A DNA stretch of 64,000 bases, taken from Zygnema cylindricum (Eukaryota > Streptophyta > Zygnematophyceae > Zygnematales > Zygnemataceae). Where the stretch lies: the NCBI GenBank assembly GCA_037447655.1, contig JBBHKE010001318.1:1-64000 (forward strand), in the 5' to 3' direction. The position numbers were made by a program, and so were the translations under genes. The notes beneath the pieces were generated by a model. It had not been told where the DNA came from and did not search any database. It saw only the letters and a list, made by a program, of their open reading frames with translations. Shown here piece by piece: positions 57,383-64,000 of the stretch (its first letter is position 1; each line of letters starts with the position of its first letter).

Positions 57383-60300
57383 TTAGAACTGTCTAGAGCC
57401 ATGGCATACAACTTCGTTGCAGGCCTGATCCTCGTCAAGATTCCAGTATTTCAACTCTTTTAACGTTGAAATAATCTCTTCCCCTCCATTCATATCCTCA
57501 TGTGAAAATATCAAACAAGGAGGACCTCCATTCATGGAAGAACTCGACGCTGATGATTCCGCACACTCTTCTATTGTAGACAAAATAGATGGTTCCAATT
57601 CTTTTAAAACCAACTTAGAACCAACCACAACTTTGTATAGCGGACTTCCCAGAGTTTCTTCATTCTCACTGATTTCAGTCTCTACATCTGCCAATCCATT
57701 TTTTTTATTAGACCCTAAACCTTTCGTCGATTCTTTCTCTCCATGAACACCCTCGTCATCCTCTTTCTCCTCCTTTTCTCTCTCTCCATCTCGTTCACCC
57801 TTTTTCACCATGTCAACAACTGCTTCTCCCTCTACTTCCTCCTTTGGTGCTGACGCCTCTTTACTCCAAATCAATGTCTGAAGTTCCGTCAAAACATTTT
57901 CCACAGCTTTACTACTTCTTAAGTACAATAAGCCGAGAAGATACGATCCCATCGCTGATCTTCCTGCTAGGTCTATCCCTTCTAAATCTACACTAGCTAA
58001 TGGATCTGATAACCACGTAGTTCCAACAGTAGTAAAGACTACGTTATAACCATAATGCATGACTGAAATAATGGCCTCCAACTGCAAACTTTGTTCCAAC
58101 CACATAGAAGAAACCATTCCTCCTTTCAATTCAGAACCTTCCACGTTTTCCGATGCCTGCGCTTTTAGACCCACTCCCGCTTTCCTCCCTTGAGAAGAAC
58201 CCTCTTCTTTCCCATCCTTATCGAAGGACATTGGACGTACGATAATCGCTGCATGGCCTCTTCTTGAAACTTCCAGAGCGACATTCTCATCAGACGTCAC
58301 AATTGCATAATTTGAAATCGTGAACTTAGCAATTTGACAAAGCCAATTATTAACCAGAGCTTCCGCCATAGCGATGGCATTCACAAGAACCACCGTTTGA
58401 TTTGTATGCAAAGAGGCAAGAAAAACCTCCATGTCTTCAGATGTTCGAGCAACCCTTTTTGGGACAACCTCCTGCGCGACAACCCGAGAATCACCCATGT
58501 CACACGTGACATACGTCACACATTGCACCACCACAGGCATCACCCATGTCACAAATGTCTCAATCGGACCACTAATAGTGCCCTACAGAGAAACAATGCG
58601 GACTGGCATCGGTTGCATCCATAAGAACACACTGACTGCAGTTATCACAGTCCTTTAGAAAATAGACAAAAATACACACCAAAGGTGGTATCAAAGTGTT
58701 GTTATTACCTGGAAGCAAAAGTTGTAACGTGGCATTTTTTTTGAAGAAGGGAGTGACCACAGTTCTCCCTGCTCTCTTATGGGCTCACTCAAAAGTACAG
58801 CTTCTCGAAACGCCTCTCCCATCTCTCTGGCAAAATGAAAAACCACCAAAGTATTGAATGGTCTTAAAGGAAATGTAGAATCAAGTAGTCCAAAGCTGCT
58901 GATTTGCTCCACTGGCAAAATGGAATCAGCATTACATATGAAGTTGCATAGCCTATGGGAGAAAACTTTCCGATATGACACATGATTACAAAACTCTATT
59001 GCCTCCAAGAGTTTGTGACCCTGTGAAATCATAAATGCGTTTCTTCCCTCTGCCTTCCCACCACTCTAAATCCCCTTTCCCTCTCTCTCCCAACCGTTAC
59101 TACCTCCTTCCCAAACGTTTTTTATCCCCCATACCCGCGTGAAATCGCCAGTGTTTGTTCGTCCTCCAAGTTTGCGTACAAGTTAAAGTATCCTCTCGAA
59201 TGCACAAATTTAATGAACCACGGAATCCATATCTTTTCTCCATACTTTTTGTACCAAAGAGTAGTTACCAGCCCTTCCAGAAAAGGCTTTATCCCCAGAG
59301 CCCTGTTCCTATCATACCACAATCGAAATTCCTTCCATGGCTGTGGAAATACCAATTGTCCCCAGGAGCTGACAAGTTGGTATAGGATCAAGCGTGTAGA
59401 ATTACCCAATTGGATGGCATTTCCTCTCCTTCCTGCAAAGTTTTTAAAAGGAAAAACACAAAATTTTAATGTTCTATTGCCTGCGTATCTTGTTGTCGGT
59501 ATTTCAAGAACTTCTGGTTGCCCAAATAGCTTTCACTGACTTTAATGAGGGCTTTGCTGGTCGGTTTCCTTTCTATGGAGCTAGAAAGAAACGACAGCAT
59601 CACACTAACATCGTTCCCCATGGTTAGAATGGATCCTGTCAGCTCTGTTCCTGTACAGTTCTACAGGGGAAAAAAGGATTCAGCCAGCATTTGTAAAATA
59701 ATTCTTAGATGTTAACTATCATTTCCTAATTATCAAATATTGGTTATCTGCATATGGATTGAACTGCCACCTGTATATATTGGACAAAATGCGCTACACC
59801 GTGAACCTCTATTAGAGTTAAGAGATGTCATGGACGATTTTGAATTGCAAAACGAATTAGCGTTAAGAAAAAATAAATCAAAATGTTTAAAGCTATTTTC
59901 TGTTCGGAGGGTAAAAAGAAAATGGGACCGATTCAGTGAGTACTTGAAGCAGCAATTGATGGAATACAGCCAAAACAATATTCGCCACCCCTACAAACAC
60001 GGCTCATGAGAGGGCAGTCGAAATAGCTTTTTCTATTTTGACATTATTTAGTAGCCTGTCTTAGGCGGCTACTACAAATGAAAAAACAATAAGGTGTCAA
60101 TTTGACATCAATTATCGAGCATCAAAAAATAATTTCTATATCAATAAAACTGAAATGTGCTCCAGTGCTAATCCAAGCTGATCTGATACACAGCTATAGC
60201 ACAGGCCAGTTCTTTCCCACTCCAAGTGCTTCTTAAGGGGTTTTCAACGTTTTCTTTTGGGAGTTTGAGGATTTGTCAAGGTTTCTAAAGGCTTGGGTTT

Positions 60301-63083
60301 TCCATAGGCAAGGTTAAAGTCTGATTAACAAGGTTACCTGCCACAAATTGAGGTCGTTGTAGGGTGATTCCATAAACGGAGGGGTCAAAATTGGACGGGT
60401 CAAAGTAATAGGTGTTGACAACCGCACGAAGGAACCGATAATACTGTGGAGAGACCTCCACGTCATCCTCCAATATCAGCGCAAATTCATGATTGGATGT
60501 CGGCCACCAGGCTTCAATCCACTGGCCTTGAGATCCGACATTGCTTCGTCTAAACACATCCAAGTACAAAATACTTGCTTCCATTAAAAAATCTTACCGA
60601 AAAGAATCCTCGAGACATCTAAACAATCTTAAGAACAGCAAAGAAATTCCTAAAATGGCCCGTTGGGACCTCGGGGTGAATTTCATATGTTCCATTCAAT
60701 TCAAGAAGTCTTTGATGGCCCCGTCTTCGTCTAATCATAGCCATAGTCTTCCTCTCACCCCTTCCTCTCCCTTCCCTCCTTTCTTACCTGTAATGCACTT
60801 CCTTCGGTCCATGGGGCCAATCAAAATCCGACACAAACTCCAAAAGTTCATGAGCTTCCCTGAGTTTATCTCTCACCACCGTGATGTTTTCCTCGTTTCC
60901 TTCCTCCTCACGGAAGTGGTCAACTGTTACTTGCAACCGAACGATGTCGTCATCATAAAAGGCGGAACGGAGAGAGAGTAACGTTTGTTCCAGCGAAAGT
61001 TTCCGTTGGGAGGCCAACACTTTAATGCGAAGTTGAAAGGCCTGCGCCTTGTTGTACACGGCTGTCTGGGTAGAAGGAGGGGGGATAAAAAGGAGAGGGA
61101 GATGTAAACACATAAATACCTTAAAGAGAAATGCCTTAAATACCACTAGAACTTGTGTAGTTTATACTACTGGTGCAATATCCATTTTTGAAACTATACC
61201 TCGTAATTACTATTAGAGTTAGTTTAATTGACTTTCATACTATATTGCCTTGCTACATCGCTATCCATATATAGCAATGCAATGATAGAAAGGTAAAAAT
61301 TGCACATTTCAATTGATCGATTTTAAACAAAAACCGGGCTATTATGCAGAGAGGCAAGAGCGTTTGAGAGCCAGAATAAACTAACTCTAATAACAATGGT
61401 TCATTTCTGGACCTACTTCTTAAAAAGCAAAGTACTAGTGCATATCTTGACTGTTTACCACAGTCAGAGTAGTTATTGATAACTCTTAAGTTTCTTCTAA
61501 TAGGCCCATAATGATGCCACACCATTTATGATAAATGGTGTGGCAGGACTAAGCATCAAGGGATATGTCATGATACACACCACGTAAAAGAAGGGCTTAC
61601 ATGGAGAATTGGCATCCACATTCTCCTTCAAAAATTACTGTAGTTCACACAAGTTTTTTACATACTCAAAGATGTTCCAGACTAAATACGAAGAGAGGGA
61701 TAACCCACAATAATTCATGAGCAAGGCCCTTAGTTGCTGTTTGAATCATTTTTTTTATGACAAGGATCCAATGTGATTCCCTAAAATGAGCTCAAACAAA
61801 ATTTATATGATCCACGGGATGAAGATGAGCAAATTTGAAGAATCTAACACGAGAGTTTGTTTTATGTCCATGATTTTTCAAAAACGACAAATCGAGAAAA
61901 AAAAAGGGAAACGGGAGACGGGAAACGGAGAACTGATATAGTTGACCTGATCTTAACGAAATTTGCAAAAAAATGATTCAAACGCTGTCATGTTGCCATT
62001 GAGCACCACAACTTACATCGCTAAAAGGTTACTAGTGAAACGGTATAAGAATCAACTGCACTAGACTATGTTTGGGCACGTGGCTCATTATGGTCCACTT
62101 AATGAAATAGTGTTATCAACACTAATTTATAATTTTGGGTAAAAAAAGCCCGCAGTTGAATTTGTATCATTAACTCTAACAGCGATGTAAGGCGTAAGTT
62201 GACCATCACTACTAGTGTAAAGGAATTATCAGTGTACATGCGAAATTAGAATGTAGAGGGAGGCATGACAAATTGTAGTCCATCGCCTTAAATAGCGTTA
62301 TTAACACAATTCTGTGAACTTCGGTCAAAAAAAGGCGCGGCCAAATTGTGTTATTAACACTAATACTGATATAAGGTGTAGCTCATCCCACTTATTTACA
62401 ACCAAACGCATTCAATTTGCCAACATGGAATCCCTATTCAATTAAAACCACATGGTTTACTTCTTTTTTTATAGGCTATGCAAGTAATTATCCCAATCGC
62501 TACCAAATATAAATTATACACATATTTATAATCTCACACATCCTAGCCATGAAGGAAATCTTTAAATATCCTCAAGAAATAAAGTTAAAAGCTCTAAATT
62601 AGATGCACAGGTTTCAAATGAATGGATATGCCCGGAATTACCAAACATAAATCAGCTTATTTCTGTACCATCACCATACTATTGTTGTAACTTTAGCTCC
62701 TAAACCTTACATAAACCTCACAAAAAAAGATTCCCGGAATCAACTGAAGCTTTCTCGATTATTCTATGGAAACACCAAAAAAGGTAAAGAAACGCAACCT
62801 TGTTAGGCATATCCACCGTTATCGGCAACGGACAAATGATCGGCCAATCACTCGTCCCCGCCTTCGCACGTGTTTGCCGTACGACAGTCTCGTGAATCTC
62901 CGCCTGATGGCCTACCAACCCTAAAACCAAAATTAGAATGAGTAGTGAGCCAACTGTTGTTAATCCGCTTTGAACCACCCGAGGAACATTCGGGACGAAG
63001 CCTGCCATCCGTAGATTCCCCACACGTGAGAGAAGAGGAGAAGGAACACCCCTCGGAGACGAGATGGTGCTCGCACGTGCCAT
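57383..63083 (-). CDS. Plant-type type II membrane glycosyltransferase
   Basis: Six exons on the minus strand join in phase to 759 aa: 62799-63083, 60788-61065, 60338-60549, 59135-59432, 58709-58826 and 57383-58471. Residues 41-58 (LTTVGSLLILILVLGLVG) form a signal anchor, as in Golgi enzymes. A nucleotide-sugar transferase-like domain follows with GPKEVHYR, QWIEAWWP, an acidic EDD at 215-217 (LILEDDVEVSPQYYRFL), YGITLQRPQFVAG and WGQLVFPQPWKEFRLWYD. A C-terminal Rossmann-like region (TSDENVALEVSRRGHAAIIV) resembles the second half of the plant group that includes Arabidopsis At5g12260, from memory. Substrate is unknown. The last exon carries an acidic/Lys-rich insert (about residues 640-700). 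The acceptor of the last exon was chosen at 58471 because it continues the motif NFCF|EVVPKRV in phase; an acceptor near 58580 would add about 37 residues. Confidence 0.85.
59797..60060. mobile_element. Possible Family A MITE in a glycosyltransferase intron
   Basis: A clear left end (CACCGTGAACCTCTATTAGAG) follows TA at 59795-59796. No confident right end was found; the end given is a guess. Confidence 0.35.
62040..62191. mobile_element. Family A MITE remnant in glycosyltransferase intron 1
   Basis: The core GGCTCATTATGGTCCACTTAA, then TTATAATTTTGGGTAAAAAAA, and the right end AACTCTAACAGCGATG identify the family. The left end is unclear. Confidence 0.6.
62197..62378. mobile_element. Family A MITE adjacent to the previous one
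   Basis: It begins AGTTGACCATCACTACTAGT after TA and ends AACACTAATACTGATATAAGGTG before TA at 62379-62380. The interior has the core TGTAGTCCATCGCCTTAAA and GGTCAAAAAAAGG. Confidence 0.65.
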
Positions 63084-63179
63084 TTGAATGGCGCCAGGTG
63101 TTATTACGGTTGGGCGTAGGGAGCCATGGAGCGGTAAGGCTTTCGTGTTTTAGCGGAAAAACATAATTAAATGAGCAAA

Positions 63180-63290
63180 AAAGCAGCTGGAAATTCTGTA
63201 TGAGGGGACCTCGTCCTACACGTGTGCTGTACGGATATTAGGGTAAAATACACGTATAGTACAAAGTTATGAAGTCCGAAACAGTTGGAA
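63180..63290. mobile_element. Truncated Family B MITE upstream of the glycosyltransferase
   Basis: GCAGCTGGAAATTCTGTATG and the inverse AAACAGTTGGAAACGCC bracket GTATAGTAC motifs. Both outer ends are lost. It lies about 100 bases upstream of the glycosyltransferase start. Confidence 0.6.
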
Positions 63291-63587
63291 ACGCCACGGC
63301 AGAACTAATAAGGACCCGCGAGGCACTTTTCCTCCTAAAAACAGAGAATCCGCCAATAGAATTTTGTTCTTCGTTCTCCCAAGCTACAGTGAAGGGCCCC
63401 GCGTTACAATGAACATTCGCCCTTAAATGTTTTAGGGTACAGTAGTTATGAGTACGCATTAACGGTCACTGACCAGGAATCATAGCAACCGTACAGTTTC
63501 AACCACTGTTTATTAAATTAAATCGGGTTCGTTGAATACTTTGAATTTCAAACAGATAGTGGACGTCACGTCGGATTTACAATCTTA
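63291..63587. other. Intergenic; nothing recognised
   Basis: Short frames only. Confidence 0.4.
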
Positions 63588-63680
63588 CGGGGTGTCACCA
63601 TGTGTTAAAGCATCTACTTTTCTCTGTCGTTTTGCCCTAAATTCAGGGAACTTTGACAAAAAAGAAAATCATTTTTACTT
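63588..63680. mobile_element. 5' fragment of a GGGGTGTCCCCATG-family element
   Basis: CGGGGTGTCACCATGTGTTA follows TTA and continues with the family text (ATCTACTTTTCTCTGTCG, TTCAGGGAACTTTGACAAAA). It stops abruptly at ATCATTTTTAC, where GC-rich coding-like DNA begins. Confidence 0.7.
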
Positions 63681-63689
63681 CATCCCGGG

Positions 63690-64000
63690 CTTTCTGTAAC
63701 GGTTCTATGATCTCATCCATGCCATCCACATCCTCTGCGACACCAAACTGATGCCAAGTGTGCCACGTGGCAGCTCTTCCTTCCTGCCATGTGGCGTCTG
63801 TGCCGCACCTTCTCTCCTGTCCACACCAAATTCTTTCCTCCCTCTGTTCGCTGTCTTTCGTCTTCCTCCTCCTCGTCTCCAATATCCGCCAGCTGGCATT
63901 CCACAGTCCAAACAGAGGATGGCCGTACGTTCCACTTTTCCACCGTCACTCTGGAAGATGCCAGCTCAGCGTGCGCTCCTTCTGCCGCGTGGCAGCATTC
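63690..64000 (-). CDS. Possible partial gene at window edge
   Basis: GC-rich DNA unlike its surroundings carries a minus-strand frame open from the window end to 63713 (residues include QLADIGDEEEEDERQ) and a second frame ending in DEIIEPLQKARDE next to a GTAAAA donor-like site at about 63677. TGCCACGTGGCA lies at 63761-63772. Composition and the palindrome resemble the first exon of RPL1. Frame, start and product are unresolved. Confidence 0.3.

Noticed and set aside
57534-58658. Plus-strand frames opposite the last glycosyltransferase exon
   Set aside because: Antisense shadows of the real exon.

Overview
This window looks like nuclear DNA of a green-lineage eukaryote, most likely a streptophyte alga or non-seed plant; that placement is an inference. 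The evidence is spliceosomal introns of about 0.1 to 9.8 kb with GT-AG borders and T/C-rich tracts, nuclear-encoded plastid proteins with transit peptides (a CYP37-type lumenal cyclophilin and plastid ribosomal protein L1), plant-type HGH1, ACR2/CDC25 and glycosyltransferase genes, a GLUTAMINE DUMPER-like gene, and a TTTAGGG/TTAGGG tract. There is no prokaryotic operon structure, rRNA, tRNA or CRISPR that I can see.

Genes, left to right, rebuilt by hand with matching intron phases: a 120-aa GLUTAMINE DUMPER-like membrane protein (+, 6.8-8.6 kb); a 1072-aa low-complexity single-exon ORF (-, 12.8-16.1 kb); a 280-aa unknown protein that may be plastid-targeted (+, 17.3-21.1 kb); CYP37 (-, 22.5-31.8 kb, 12 exons, 488 aa); plastid ribosomal protein L1 (-, 35.1-38.9 kb, 7 exons, 352 aa); HGH1 (-, 41.7-46.8 kb, 8 exons, first exon not found); an ACR2/CDC25-type phosphatase or arsenate reductase (+, 52.7-55.3 kb, 3 exons, 123 aa); a type II membrane glycosyltransferase (-, 57.4-63.1 kb, 6 exons, 759 aa); and a possible partial gene at the right edge (-, 63.7-64.0 kb).

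Most of the space between and inside genes is non-autonomous DNA transposons. I separate five groups. Family A is MITEs with TA target duplications and ends like CACCGCGCATCG or CACTGCCCATCG. Family B is small MITEs with ends like CATAGTTCAAATGTG and 8-bp target duplications. There is a hAT-like family with TAGTGTTGTGTATCGG ends. There is a roughly 930-960 bp family starting GGGGGTGTCCCCATG with 3-bp duplications (TAT, TTA). Finally there are two long-terminal-inverted-repeat elements (3259-5393 and 48787-51964) that carry other elements inside them. Several insertions can be dated relative to each other, because an uninterrupted site survives in the opposite arm or beside the host element. 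GA/CT-rich low-complexity tracts and minisatellites fill much of the rest.

The genes do not form a pathway. Two certain genes (CYP37, RPL1) and one possible gene act in the plastid; HGH1 acts in cytosolic elongation-factor folding; ACR2 in phosphate or arsenate chemistry; the glycosyltransferase in the Golgi. The most interesting signals are in how transposons and tandem repeats meet splice sites: a splice donor of CYP37 is tandemly repeated in frame, CYP37 exon 6 has decayed copies on both sides, and a MITE ends 12 bases before an ACR2 exon. No undescribed multi-gene system was recognised.
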